A stretch of 64,000 nt of DNA. Origin: Streptomyces mirabilis. GTDB lineage: Bacteria > Actinomycetota > Actinomycetes > Streptomycetales > Streptomycetaceae. Location: assembly GCF_018310535.1 (NCBI RefSeq), contig NZ_CP074103.1:124001-188000 (forward strand). Direction: 5' to 3'. Each line of letters begins with the position of its first letter. The stretch's first letter is position 1. Of this stretch, positions 27,829 through 36,331 are shown one piece after another. A program made the translations under genes and the position numbers. The notes beneath the pieces were generated by a model. It ran no database searches, was not told where the DNA came from, and saw nothing but the letters and a program-made list of their open reading frames with translations.

Positions 27829-29105
27829 ACTCCCTTGCCGCGCAGTTCCGTTCGTTCAACGGATGCATCCGGCTGCTGATGGTCCAGCAGTTCACCATCA
27901 ACACCGCCTTCTACATGCTCATGCCCTACCTGGCCGTGCATCTGGCCAACGGGCTGGGCATGGCCGCCTGGGCGGTCGGCCTGGTGCTGGGGGTACGCAA
28001 CTTCACCCAGCAGGGCATGTTCCTCGTCGGCGGCACGCTCGCCGACCGGCTCGGCTACAAGCCCTTGATCATGGCCGGGTGCGTGCTGCGTACCATCGGC
28101 TTCGGTCTGCTCGGTTTCGTCGATTCGCTGCCCGCGCTCGTCGTGGCGTCGGCGGCCACCGGCTTCGCGGGGGCTCTGTTCAATCCGGCGGTACGGGCCT
28201 ATCTCGCGCAGGAAGCGGGGGCGCGGCGAGTGGAGGCCTTCGCGACCTTCAACGTCTTCTATCAGGCAGGGATGTTCGTCGGGCCGCTGGTCGGACTCGC
28301 CCTGCTGACAGCCGACTTCGGGCTGGTCTGCTCCGTGGCTGCGGTCCTGTTCCTGGCCCTGACGGTCATCCAGTTCCGCATGCTGCCCGATCGTGAGGGC
28401 ACTCCGTCGGCCGAACCCGGTGGCGTGCTGGCCGACTGGCGCACCGTCGTTCACAACCGGCCGTTCCTGCTCTTCTCCGCCGCCATGATCGGCTCGTACG
28501 TCCTGTCGTTCCAGGTCTACCTCGCGCTTCCCTTGCAGGCGCATCGGGTGGCCCGGGACAGCGGCGACGCGGTGACCACCGCCCTGTTCGCACTCTCCGC
28601 CGCGGTGGCTGTGGTGGGGCAGCTGAAGATCACGGCGTGGGCCCGGGCGCGGTGGACCTCGCAGCGCGCCATCGTCTACGGCATCGCGGTCATGGGTGTC
28701 GCCTTCGTGCCGTTGCTGGTCGGGCCTGGAACGGTGGCGGGAGGTTCCAGCGTTATGGGCTGGGGCATGGCGCTGGCGCCCCTGTTCGCGGCGGTCGCCC
28801 TGCTCGGACTGGGGACGGCCGTGGTCTACCCGTTCGAGATGGACACGGTCGTATCGCTCGCGGGCGGACGGCTGGTCGCCACGCACTACGGGCTGTACAA
28901 CACCGTCTCCGGACTCGGCATCACTCTGGGGAACCTGGCCACCGGGGCTGTCTGGGACGCCGCCGAACGTATGGGGCACCCGGAGCTGACGTGGTGGGCG
29001 CTCGCGGCGACGGGCGCCCTCTGCGCCGGATGTGTCGGCCTGCTGGCGCGGTCCGGCCGTCTGACCGCCCGGTCCGAGCCGGAACTCGCGGTGGTGACCT
29101 CATGA
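27825..29105 (+). CDS. MFS transporter, probable exporter of the operon product
   Basis: 426 residues from ATG 27825, which overlaps the preceding TGA. Twelve helices are expected. The family A-motif region reads [18 protein letters not shown], and [19 protein letters not shown] and [20 protein letters not shown] are strongly conserved in the second copy at 35092. Drug:H+ antiporter-type MFS proteins fit this layout. Its position between the PLP enzyme and the cyclodipeptide synthase makes product export or self-protection the likeliest role; uptake of a precursor is possible. Confidence 0.87.
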   Translation: MNSLAAQFRSFNGCIRLLMVQQFTINTAFYMLMPYLAVHLANGLGMAAWAVGLVLGVRNFTQQGMFLVGGTLADRLGYKPLIMAGCVLRTIGFGLLGFVDSLPALVVASAATGFAGALFNPAVRAYLAQEAGARRVEAFATFNVFYQAGMFVGPLVGLALLTADFGLVCSVAAVLFLALTVIQFRMLPDREGTPSAEPGGVLADWRTVVHNRPFLLFSAAMIGSYVLSFQVYLALPLQAHRVARDSGDAVTTALFALSAAVAVVGQLKITAWARARWTSQRAIVYGIAVMGVAFVPLLVGPGTVAGGSSVMGWGMALAPLFAAVALLGLGTAVVYPFEMDTVVSLAGGRLVATHYGLYNTVSGLGITLGNLATGAVWDAAERMGHPELTWWALAATGALCAGCVGLLARSGRLTARSEPELAVVTS

Positions 29106-29905
29106 AGGCGGGCGCGACGCACACAACGGGCCCTTCGGCAGCCGGACTTGTCGCGACTCCGCTGAGCACTGCGTGTGCCGCCGTACTGTCGCGTGCTGAG
29201 CACGCGTGCATCGGCGTCAGCCCTTTCAACAGCTACTTCTCGGTCGCACGGATCCGGCAGGTGGCCGTTTGGGCTTGTCAGCGGTTCTCACGCGTCGACT
29301 TCTTCGTGCCGGACGGTCCGAGCGCGTACACGCTGGAGGCACTGGGCTACTCGCCGGCAAAAGCGGAGTGGAAGGCGCGTCGGCAGGGCCAGTACACCCG
29401 GAACAAGATCCGAGTGGCCCTGCGGGGCGTGGATGAGGGCGCGAGCCGGACCCGGGTCCTCGGGTGGGCGGAGCTGCAGGGGGTGGCGGCCTTCAGCCGA
29501 CTGCACGCGGAGGGACATGCTCTCTATACGCGGGACGAAGGGTTCCGAGCCGCCTGCCGGGAAGCAAGCGGCTGGGTCCTTGCCGGAAGGCTCCCGGAGG
29601 GGCGCGAGCCGGACGAGGCTCAAATGGCCTGTGCGGTGCGCTACTTGCTCGCCGAGCTGCCGCTGTTCCTCGACACCCCGGCCATCGTGGAGGCCGAGTC
29701 ATCGGTGTTCTGCTACCACCGGCCGCCGGCGTTCCTGCACCGCCTCTACGCACGCGAACTCGTACGGCATCCCGGGCCGGGCCAGGGATTCGCTGTGATC
29801 ACGCCGACCGACGTGGACGGCACCGAGTCACAGGGGGTGTTGGTACCCGCTGCCCCACCCCTGCACAGCGCTGATCATCTGACTCCACAACCCGCTGGCC
29901 TGTAG
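29102..29905 (+). CDS. tRNA-dependent cyclodipeptide synthase (NYH type)
   Basis: 267 residues from ATG 29102, overlapping the MFS stop codon. The CDPS fold is recognisable from EHACIGVSPFNSYFSVARI, where Ser40 is the expected acyl-accepting nucleophile and Asn43 marks the NYH subfamily. The basic tRNA-binding helix follows (YTRNKIRVALRG), then YLLAELPLFLDTP (Tyr181, Glu185) and VFCYHRPPAFLHRLY (Tyr205, His206). All residues needed for catalysis in AlbC-type enzymes are present. CDPSs condense two aminoacyl-tRNAs into a diketopiperazine. The C-terminal 40 residues are an extra disordered tail. The amino acids used cannot be predicted by eye. A terminator follows. Confidence 0.9.
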   Translation: MKAGATHTTGPSAAGLVATPLSTACAAVLSRAEHACIGVSPFNSYFSVARIRQVAVWACQRFSRVDFFVPDGPSAYTLEALGYSPAKAEWKARRQGQYTRNKIRVALRGVDEGASRTRVLGWAELQGVAAFSRLHAEGHALYTRDEGFRAACREASGWVLAGRLPEGREPDEAQMACAVRYLLAELPLFLDTPAIVEAESSVFCYHRPPAFLHRLYARELVRHPGPGQGFAVITPTDVDGTESQGVLVPAAPPLHSADHLTPQPAGL

Positions 29906-29922
29906 CACGCCGACGAGCACAC

Positions 29923-29951
29923 GTAGCGCCGTCCGTAGTGGGCGGCGCTAC
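29923..29951 (+). terminator. Terminator of the cyclodipeptide synthase operon
   Basis: 12-bp stem with one G-T pair (29923-29934 with 29940-29951) and a 5-base loop, 18 bases after the stop codon. Confidence 0.75.
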
Positions 29952-29987
29952 GCACAACAGGTCGACACGACCGTGTCTCCTATATAG

Positions 29988-30000
29988 CTTAGTGGATTAA
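29988..30000. promoter_or_regulatory. Candidate 13-bp operator (degenerate)
   Basis: CTTAGTGGATTAA keeps the TAG-N3-TTA core of the element in an AT-rich promoter-like stretch (TATATAG before it), 72 bases before the small membrane protein gene at 30072. Confidence 0.4.
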
Positions 30001-30071
30001 TGGGGTCGTTACGGGTGTGCCGCTTGGACGGGTCGGTGGTCCGGTCATATCGGCGGGCGAGGAGCAATTTC

Positions 30072-30302
30072 ATGAGTGATGTGCTGTATCTGCTTCCGGT
30101 GCTGGCCTGCCCTCTCGGCATGGGCGCCGTGATGTGGTTCATGATGCGGTCGGGCCGCAAGGGCTCCGCCCCGAAGGAGTCTCCTGCCCCCGGGCGGACC
30201 GAGACGGACCTCGCTGAACTGCGCGTGGAAGTCGAGGCGCTGCAGGCCCGGACCCGCGTCCCTGCCCAGCCGTCGGCGTCGTCCCGCGAGAGCGTTCAGT
30301 GA
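30072..30302 (+). CDS. Small single-pass membrane protein with a Cys-Pro/Met-rich helix
   Basis: 76 residues from ATG 30072 (GAGGAGC ribosome-binding site). One helix (VLYLLPVLACPLGMGAVMWF) contains Cys-Pro and several Met, followed by MMRSGRKG and a coiled tail (DLAELRVEVEALQART). Such proteins are frequent next to copper genes. The Met/Cys side chains in the helix may pass or sense Cu(I); this is inference. The next gene overlaps its stop codon. Confidence 0.7.
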   Translation: MSDVLYLLPVLACPLGMGAVMWFMMRSGRKGSAPKESPAPGRTETDLAELRVEVEALQARTRVPAQPSASSRESVQ

Positions 30303-30565
30303 GCGCGTACGGTCCGCTACTGGTCCCGGTCGCGATCGTGCTCGTCTACCTGTGCTTCATCCGGCCCTTGGGCCGTCACGGTTCCCGCCACGCGCCCGGA
30401 GACCAGTTGCGCGGCGGAGACGAGGTCCGTTCGCCCGAGGATGTCGCACACCCGAGGACCGAGGCGGATAAACATCCACCGTCTGCCGGGCTCGGCGGAG
30501 ATGCTCGCCGAGTCGAAGGCAGTGCCCGGCGTGCGGCCCCCACTCATCCGGATGGGTGTGCCTAG
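30299..30565 (+). CDS. Small single-pass membrane protein, tail possibly degenerate
   Basis: 88 residues from a GTG overlapping the previous TGA. A convincing helix (LLVPVAIVLVYLCFIRPL) is followed by a His/Arg-rich tail. Beyond about residue 45 the translation loses protein-like character, and its end overlaps the broken galU remnant by four bases, so the C-terminus may result from a fusion to deleted sequence. Confidence 0.5.
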   Translation: MSAYGPLLVPVAIVLVYLCFIRPLGRHGSRHAPGDQLRGGDEVRSPEDVAHPRTEADKHPPSAGLGGDARRVEGSARRAAPTHPDGCA

Positions 30566-31195
30566 GTGCGGGCGTCGAGGTCGTACGCGAGTCGGCGCAG
30601 TGCGGACCCGTACTCGCGGTGGGTGAGAGCGTGGGCGAACTGTGCTTCGAGGTAGGTCTGCGGGGAGCCGGTGTCGTACCAGGTGCCGGCGATGACCTGC
30701 CCGTAGAGCGGGTTGGCGATGGCGTGGGCGTGCAGGGCGTCGGAGAGATAGATCTCTCCTTCCGGCTTCTGGTACCAGCGGCGGGTCTGCTCCTCCAGTT
30801 CGGCGACGACGCCGGGAGTGATCACGTATCCGCCGATCGCGGCGTAGGGCGAGGGGGCGTCCTGCGGCTCCGGCTTTTCGACCAGACCGGAGACGCGCAG
30901 GCATCCGCCGCCGAGATCTTCTTTGACGATCGGCACGCCGTAGCGGAAGGAGTCGGCCGGATCCATGGGCATCAGGGCCAGGACAGGGGCGCCAGTGGCC
31001 TCGTACGCCGTCTTGAGCTGCTGCGCGCGGGGGACGTCGGCGACGAACACGTCATCCGCCCAGAGAACCATGAAGGGTTCGTCCCCGATGAGCCGGGCCG
31101 CGTTGAGGACGGGCGTGCCGTTGCCGTAGGGCCCGTTCTGGTGGATGAAGCTGATGTGCGCGGCCAGATCAGAGAGTTCACGCACACTGTCGGCG
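30562..31195 (-). pseudogene. galU: galU remnant (UTP-glucose-1-phosphate uridylyltransferase, C-terminal two thirds)
   Basis: The frame SFIHQNGPYGNGTPVLNAAR, then EPFMVLWADDVFVADVPRAQ and a C-terminal GTWYDTGSPQTYLEAQFAHA is unmistakable GalU/nucleotidyltransferase sequence. The N-terminal third with the nucleotide-binding GxGTR motif and the catalytic Lys is absent. At about 31195 it joins the truncated SulP gene. It has no start codon of its own, and the fused product could not be active. Confidence 0.85.
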
Positions 31196-31834
31196 AGGGA
31201 AGATCGCCTTCGGCAGCTTCTTCCACAGCACCAGGACCGCGATGGTTCCCGCTCCGAGGCTGAGAGCGGCTCGCGCGCCGGGTGCGCCCACCGCGTCGGC
31301 GAGCATCCCTGGCAGCCCGGCAATCTTGGCGAGTCCCTCGGCCGACGCTTTTGTCCCGGCCATGGAGTACAGCTGGCCCGCGATCAGCACCAGCCCGATC
31401 CCGGCCAGCATGCCCTCGACGACAGCCACCGAGATGGCCCGGAAGTACCGGCCCAACTTCAGGGCGCCCATGAGGAGCTGGAGCACACCGGTGGCGAGCA
31501 CGACGACCCCGAGGACGGGCAGGCCGTACTCGCGTACGGCTTCGAAGACCAGCACGGTCAGACCCGCGGCTGGCCCCGAGACCTGGAGGCTGCTGCCGGG
31601 CAGGAAGCCGGTGACGAGACCGCCGACGATGCCGGTGACCAGACCGAGTTCGGCCGGCACACCGGAGGCGACGGCCACGCCCACGCACAGCGGCAGCGCG
31701 ACGAGGAAGACGACGAGCGAGGCGGCGAAGTCCTGCCGGAAAGTCGAGCCGGACGTATCGGAGTTCTTGCGGCGGTGGCCGTGCCTTCGCCGATTCGTGG
31801 GTGTCCCGCCGGTGGCCCTCCTGTGCGCGCTCAC
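31178..31834 (-). pseudogene. SulP anion transporter, N-terminal part only
   Basis: From GTG 31834, overlapping the carbonic anhydrase stop codon, the frame gives a cytoplasmic leader and then the first SulP helices (RQDFAASLVVFLVALPLCVG, GLVTGIVGGLVTGFLPGSSL, VSGPAAGLTVLV). It stops after 218 residues with KLPKAIFPRRQCA, whereas SulP proteins run to about 500 residues or more. The end is a deletion joint with galU. Before the deletion this was a carbonic anhydrase plus SulP pair, as in bicarbonate uptake systems. Confidence 0.85.
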
Positions 31835-32427
31835 AGCGCGACGAAGGTGTCGGCGTGCGACCGGTGGGCCAGCACGGTGCCGGTGTGGACCTCGTAGAAC
31901 CAGGCGTGCAGACGCAGACGGTCCGCGTCGAGCCGCCGCGCGACGCACGGGTACGAGCGCAGCCTGAGGATCTGCGCCAGCACGTGGGACTGCACCGCGC
32001 CCGCGATCGCGGGGTCGTCCTGGACCGTCGCTTCGCCCGGCTGGGGCGCGGCATGGGCGAGCCAGTCACGGACGGCGGGTACGGCGCTCAGGTCCTCGCC
32101 GCGCACCAGCGCGCCGACGGCGCCGCAGTGCGAGTGGCCGCAGACGACCACGTCGGTGACACCGAGGACCTCCACCGCGTACTCGATGGTGGCCGCCTCG
32201 CTGGTCGGCCGCCCGGGGGCGTACGGGGGAACGATGTTGCCCGCCGTGCGCAACTCGAAGAGCTCGCCCGGGCGGGCCCCGGTGATCAGGGCCGGGACGA
32301 CCCGCGAGTCGGAGCAGGTGATGAACAGGGCCTGCGGGGCCTGGCCGTCGGCGAGCCGGGCGAACTCCTCGGGCCGTGCCGCGGTCCGCTGCCGGAACGA
32401 CCGGGCGTGTTCGATGAAGGGCTGCAT
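31831..32427 (-). CDS. Beta-carbonic anhydrase
   Basis: 198 residues. The zinc ligands and catalytic dyad are present: CSDSRVVP (Cys and Asp-Arg) and CGHSHCGAVGAL (His and Cys). RTAGNIVPPYAP is the usual substrate loop. It interconverts CO2 and bicarbonate in the cytoplasm. It was coupled (GTGA) to a SulP-type transporter gene that is now truncated. No metal-type operator is seen directly upstream. Confidence 0.92.
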   Translation of the reverse strand: MQPFIEHARSFRQRTAARPEEFARLADGQAPQALFITCSDSRVVPALITGARPGELFELRTAGNIVPPYAPGRPTSEAATIEYAVEVLGVTDVVVCGHSHCGAVGALVRGEDLSAVPAVRDWLAHAAPQPGEATVQDDPAIAGAVQSHVLAQILRLRSYPCVARRLDADRLRLHAWFYEVHTGTVLAHRSHADTFVAL

Positions 32428-32597
32428 GTGGAATGCCTCCTGGGCGCGCCGCAGGGCGCGTCGGTCCTTCAGGTGGGGAAATGGCCACTGAGGCAGGCAA
32501 GGGGCAGCGCTCCGCGCGCAGTGGGAGCGCGCGCGAGCGCGGGGCGGCTGGGAGAAGTGCCTCGGCCGTCCAGAAGGGTGCTTGCCTGTGGGTTCGG

Positions 32598-32963
32598 TCA
32601 GCAGCGGAAGATCTGAAGTCCCGCAGGAGAGAGCCCTGTTGCCGGTCTTGGCTGACGGTACGTGTGCCCGGCCGTCGAGGGCATCGACGACGCCGCGGCC
32701 ACGTGGGCGCCCACGGTCTGGGCGCCACTTGAAGCGCCGACCGAGGCGTTCTCGTCGGATCGCTGGCGATCGCGGGTCAGGAAGTGTTGGGACGTCTCTT
32801 CGGGGCCGTGGGCGTCGTCACAGACCAACGCCTCGCCCTGGGACGTCGTGGCCTCCCGCTCGTGGGCGAAGGCCATGGGAGCGGTGTGCGTGAAGAGCTG
32901 AAGGGCCAGCAACGCGGCAGCGAGGGCCGCGAACAGGGCCCAGACCGGCTTGCCTCGTGACAC
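32598..32963 (-). CDS. Small secreted or anchored His-rich protein of unknown function
   Basis: 121 residues from GTG 32963, chosen for an AGGAG eight bases upstream; the open frame extends to 33041. A hydrophobic segment (residues 6-24, WALFAALAAALLALQLF) is followed by an exported region with THTAPMAFAHE, two well separated Cys (one the last residue) and several His. There is no known domain. A palindromic operator-like element lies 69 bases upstream, so it probably belongs to the same metal regulon as the BlaI operon. Confidence 0.6.
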   Translation of the reverse strand: MSRGKPVWALFAALAAALLALQLFTHTAPMAFAHEREATTSQGEALVCDDAHGPEETSQHFLTRDRQRSDENASVGASSGAQTVGAHVAAASSMPSTAGHTYRQPRPATGLSPAGLQIFRC

Positions 32964-33031
32964 GCGTTCAGCTCCTGGTCGTACGTGGTTCCGTGCAGCC
33001 TGGGGACTGTGCCGCGAAGACGATCCATCCG

Positions 33032-33044
33032 CTAATTCCATTAG
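33032..33044. promoter_or_regulatory. Candidate CTAAG-N3-CTTAG operator (perfect dyad)
   Basis: CTAATTCCATTAG is a perfect 5-bp inverted repeat around TCC. A second overlapping half-site pair (ATTAGTACATTAA, 33040-33052) follows. It is 69 bases upstream of the minus-strand gene at 32963. Confidence 0.6.
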
Positions 33045-33073
33045 TACATTAACTGTAGGGGGTGCTTTGATGG

Positions 33074-33319
33074 TTACGGCGGGGCTTCACCCTCACGGGG
33101 GGGAGTTTCGGAAGGCGGTGCGACTGACGCTTCCCGCCTCCGCTGCCGCCTGTCTCTCCATGCCAGCTCGGCGATCAGGGCTACGACCAGGGCGATGATC
33201 AGCACCGTTACCACGATGTAGAAGGTGGAGATCCCCGACAGGAGCCCGCTCTGGTCGTCCTTGATGTCTGACGCGATCCGAGAGGCGTGGGTCATGTTGC
33301 TCGCGGTGTTAGACGTCAC
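33074..33319 (-). CDS. Small single-pass membrane protein
   Basis: 81 residues. A polar N-terminus with MTHASRIASDIKDDQ is followed by one helix (ISTFYIVVTVLIIALVVALI) and a basic, Pro/Glu-rich cytoplasmic tail. No family was recognised. The best palindromic copy of the 13-bp element (33390-33402) lies 71 bases upstream, which supports a real, regulated gene. Confidence 0.65.
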   Translation of the reverse strand: MTSNTASNMTHASRIASDIKDDQSGLLSGISTFYIVVTVLIIALVVALIAELAWRDRRQRRREASVAPPSETPPREGEAPP

Positions 33320-33389
33320 CGTGTTCCGTCATGCCCCCCTCCGGACCCCCTTTGTGGGGGTGTGCGACACCCATGTTACCCCACGGACT

Positions 33390-33402
33390 CTAAGTGTCTT
33401 AG
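33390..33402. promoter_or_regulatory. Best copy of the CTAAG-N3-CTTAG operator
   Basis: CTAAGTGTCTTAG is a perfect inverted repeat with a 3-base centre, 71 bases upstream of the small membrane protein gene. Confidence 0.65.
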
Positions 33403-33769
33403 TAGACGATGCCATGTCCGGTCATGGACTTCAGTGGCTGTACCCGCTCAGCAGCGCCCGTTCTCCGGCGGAGAAGAGATGTGTGGCTGAGCAGAGTTCA
33501 CCGCCTGTCCGAGGCAGCGCTCGCTCCGGGAGTCCGCGTGCGTGTGGTCGGCGGCCTGCCAGGTGGCGAGTACAAGTGCCGCGACCTGATGGGTCGGTAG
33601 GAGTCGTCGGCTTCATCCCAGACGGAGATTCCACCTGCCGGTCCGGCCGGTGGGTCCGGGAGCCGGGGTGAGCAGGGTCAGCCGGATCGTCATGGGGCGC
33701 ACGCTATCCCTGTGCCGGTGGTGCGGCCTGGGCCGGAGCGGGGGTGAGACAGGCCATCTTGGCTGGTAG
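33403..33769. other. Mostly non-coding stretch holding one gene remnant
   Basis: About 370 bases between the operator and the riboswitch. Apart from the histidine phosphatase remnant at 33613-33693 I see no supportable gene; the plus-strand frames here lack ribosome-binding sites. Confidence 0.4.
33613..33693 (-). pseudogene. N-terminal remnant of a histidine phosphatase family gene
   Basis: ATG 33693 gives MTIRLTLLTPAPGPTGRTGR and stops after 26 residues. This resembles the first beta-strand and loop of the histidine-phosphatase-type proteins often encoded beside cobalt transporter genes in actinobacteria. The catalytic RHG motif and the rest are missing. Confidence 0.4.
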
Positions 33770-33915
33770 GCGCGGGACCGGTACCGTCTGGCGTATTAGG
33801 ACGACGGCGCGAACGGAAGTCCGGTGCAATTCCGGCACGGTCGCGCCACTGTGAGCTGTGCAACTCTTCGCGCTGAGTGGGGAGTTGCCGGTGAGTCAGA
33901 CCCGGCGCCGTCGTC
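33770..33915 (+). promoter_or_regulatory. Cobalamin riboswitch upstream of cbtBA
   Basis: The B12-box core is visible: GGAAGTCCGGTGCAATTCCG (33814-33833), then CGCCACTGTGAG (33843-33854) and a GGTGAGTCAGACC segment (33890-33902). These match the conserved cobalamin riboswitch segments in order and spacing. It ends about 45 bases before the cbtB start, so translational control by adenosylcobalamin is likely. Exact ends are approximate. Confidence 0.88.
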
Positions 33916-33960
33916 GCGTGCTCCAACGAGCGGGACGCGTGTTCCCGAGGAGGTACCGCC

Positions 33961-34182
33961 GTGGCTCACACTGCAGCTGCCCCTGCCCCCCTGTCCTCGC
34001 CGGTCGTGGCGAAACTGCCGATCCGGGCGATTCTGCCCTGGGCGGTGTTCTTCGGCCTGCTGATGCTGGTCCTGCTGTACTTCGTCGGCGCCGATCAGGG
34101 CGCCACCTCCGTCTTCTCCGGCGAGGGCGTCCACGAGTGGGTCCACGACGGCCGGCACCTGCTCGGCTTCCCCTGCCACTGA
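33961..34182 (+). CDS. cbtB: Cobalt transporter subunit CbtB
   Basis: 73 residues from GTG 33961 with a GAGGAGG ribosome-binding site. One helix (ILPWAVFFGLLMLVLLYFVG) is followed by the signature C-terminus EWVHDGRHLLGFPCH, whose His residues and Cys presumably bind Co2+. CbtB works with CbtA, encoded next, as a B12-regulated cobalt importer. The cobalamin riboswitch just upstream supports this directly. Confidence 0.92.
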   Translation: MAHTAAAPAPLSSPVVAKLPIRAILPWAVFFGLLMLVLLYFVGADQGATSVFSGEGVHEWVHDGRHLLGFPCH

Positions 34183-34201
34183 GTCGCGAGAGGACAGCCG
34201 T

Positions 34202-34963
34202 ATGAACTCCGTCACCGTCCGCGCGCTGCTGGTACGCGGAATGCTCGCGGGCCTGGCCGCGGGGCTGTTGGCCTTCGGGCTCGCCTATCTGATCGGCGAG
34301 CCCGGCGTGAACGCGGGCATCGCCTACGAGGACGCCCACACCCACGATCACGGCATGGAACTGGTCAGCCGGGCCGCGCAGTCCACCACCGGCCTGGCCA
34401 CCGGGGTGCTGGTCCTCGGCACGGCGGTGGGCGGGATCGCCGCGTTGGCGTTCTGCTTCGCCCTGGGGCGAGTCGGCCGATTCGGCGCGCGGGCGACCAC
34501 CTTGCTGGTCGCCGGCGGCGCCTTCGTCACCGTCTACCTGGTGCCGTTCCTGAAGTACCCGGCCAACCCGCCGGGGTCCAGCGACCCTGACACCATCGGA
34601 AAGCGGACCACGCTGTACGTCGGGATGATCGCCCTGACCGTGCTGGTCGCCCTCGGCGCGGTGATCCTCGGCCGCCGCCTGGCCGGGCGGATCGGCAACT
34701 GGAACGCCGCTGTCGCCGCGACCACCGCCTTCATCGGGGTCATCGCCGTGGCCATGGCGTTCCTGCCGGCGGTCAACGAGACGCCCAAGGACTTCCCGGC
34801 CACCGTGCTGTGGCAGTTCCGCCTCGCCTCACTCGGCATCCAGGCGCTGCTGTGGGCCTCGTTCGGCGTGGTCTTCGGTTTCCTCGCAGAACGGGTCCTG
34901 TCGCCGCACCCCGCGCGCCCGGCCCAGGCGGCTGCGGCCCCTGGGGTGGCGTCGGCCGCCTGA
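34202..34963 (+). CDS. cbtA: Cobalt transporter subunit CbtA
   Basis: 253 residues, about six helices. After helix 1 the extracytoplasmic loop has YEDAHTHDHGMELVSRAAQS, whose His/Asp cluster fits metal capture and is typical of CbtA. Later conserved segments are YPANPPGSSDPDTIGKRT and the helix with FLPAVNETPKDFPATVLWQF. It forms the transporter with CbtB, 19 bases upstream. A strong terminator follows. Confidence 0.92.
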   Translation: MNSVTVRALLVRGMLAGLAAGLLAFGLAYLIGEPGVNAGIAYEDAHTHDHGMELVSRAAQSTTGLATGVLVLGTAVGGIAALAFCFALGRVGRFGARATTLLVAGGAFVTVYLVPFLKYPANPPGSSDPDTIGKRTTLYVGMIALTVLVALGAVILGRRLAGRIGNWNAAVAATTAFIGVIAVAMAFLPAVNETPKDFPATVLWQFRLASLGIQALLWASFGVVFGFLAERVLSPHPARPAQAAAAPGVASAA

Positions 34964-34978
34964 TCGGCTCAGGTAGAG

Positions 34979-35012
34979 GGGCCTGTGCCGGGGGCGCGAC
35001 CGGCACAGGCCC
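34979..35012 (+). terminator. Terminator of cbtBA
   Basis: Perfect 13-bp stem (34979-34991 with 35000-35012), 8-base loop, followed by TTT. Confidence 0.85.
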
Positions 35013-35091
35013 TTTGCGCGTGGTGGTGGTGGCGCACGGATGCCGTCCTTGCTTCGCAGGAGGTGCCCGTCCTGGACCGCGGCTCGCCCGC

Positions 35092-36331
35092 TCATACGGT
35101 GACGGGCTGCGGCCGACGTACGGTGAGTCGGCCGCTGTGTGCCAGCGCCGCGATCGATGTCGCGCAGGCGAGCCCGGTGGCGGGCAGTCCTGCCCAGGTC
35201 AGCCAGAGTGCGTTGTGCCGCGCGGCGAAGTCCCAGAGGGGCGCACGTGGCGAGGTTGCCGAGGCCGGAGACGGTGTTGCAGAAGCCGTAGTGCGTGGCG
35301 ACCGGGCGGTCGCCGGACAGGGTCACGACGGTGTCCATCTCGAACGGGTAGACCACTGCGCTGCCCGCCGCGAGCAGGACGACGGCCGCGACCAGGGCCA
35401 CGAGTACCGCCACCGACGAGCCGCGCGGAGCGAAGGCCAGTGGCAGGAAGGCCACCCCCATCGCTGCCAGCCCCCGCACCAGCGCCTCGCTGGGACTCCA
35501 GCGGCGTTTGGCCAGGCCGGTGAGGTGCACCTGTCCGACGACGGCGACCGCGGCCGAGACGACGAACAGCCCGCTCGTGACCGCCGTGCCGTTCGCTCCC
35601 AGCGCGTCGGACGCGGCGAGGGGGAGCGCCAGATACACCTGGAAGGTCAGGACGTACGAGCCGATCATCGCGGCGGAGAAGAGCAGGAAGGGCCGGTTGG
35701 CCACGACTGTGCGCCACTGGGCCAGCACGCCCTCGCCGCCGGTGCCGGCCGTGTGGCCGCGGCGCGCGGGCAGCGACCGCCACTGCAGCAGCGTCAGCAC
35801 GGCGAAGATGGCGGCGGCCACGGTGCACACGAGGCGGAAGTCGGCTGCCAGCAGGGCGAGTCCGACGAGCGAGCCGAGGAGCATGCCGGCCTGGTAGTAG
35901 ACGTTGAAGGTGGCGAAGGCATCCACGCGCCGCTCGCCCGCCTCGGCGGCCAGGTAGGCGCGTACGGCCGGGTTGAACAGCGCGCCCGCGAAGCCCGTGG
36001 CGGCGGAGGCGGCGATCAGGGCGGGCAGGTTGTCGACCCAGCCGAGCAGGCCGAAGCCGACGGCGCGCAGGAGGCAGCCGGTCATGATCGGGGCCTTGTA
36101 GCCGAAGCGGTCGGCGAGGGTGCCGCCGATCAGGAACATGCCCTGCTGGGAGAAGTTCCGTACGCCCAGCACGAGCCCGACCGCCCACGCGGCGAGGCCG
36201 AGTTGACCGGACAGGTGGGCGGCGAGGTAGGGCATGAGCATGTAGAAGGCGAGGTTGATGGCGAACCGGTTGGCCATCAACAGCCGTACGGGGGGCGGGA
36301 AGGAGCGGGTCTGGCGCCACAGGTGCTTCAT
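35092..36331 (-). pseudogene. MFS transporter, decayed second copy
   Basis: From ATG 36331 the protein closely follows the intact copy at 27825 ([60 protein letters not shown]). Near 35240 an extra base shifts the frame inside NLAT-CAPL; the remaining helix continues in another frame (WDFAARHNALWLTWAGLPAT) to a stop at 35092-35094. A short stretch (ITLG) before NLAT is also missing. Only the last helix is affected, so a partly functional protein or a sequencing error cannot be excluded. Confidence 0.85.

Noticed and set aside
27684..28979. Long minus-strand frame opposite the MFS transporter
   Set aside because: Mirror of the third-position GC bias of the MFS gene; no domain or start signal.
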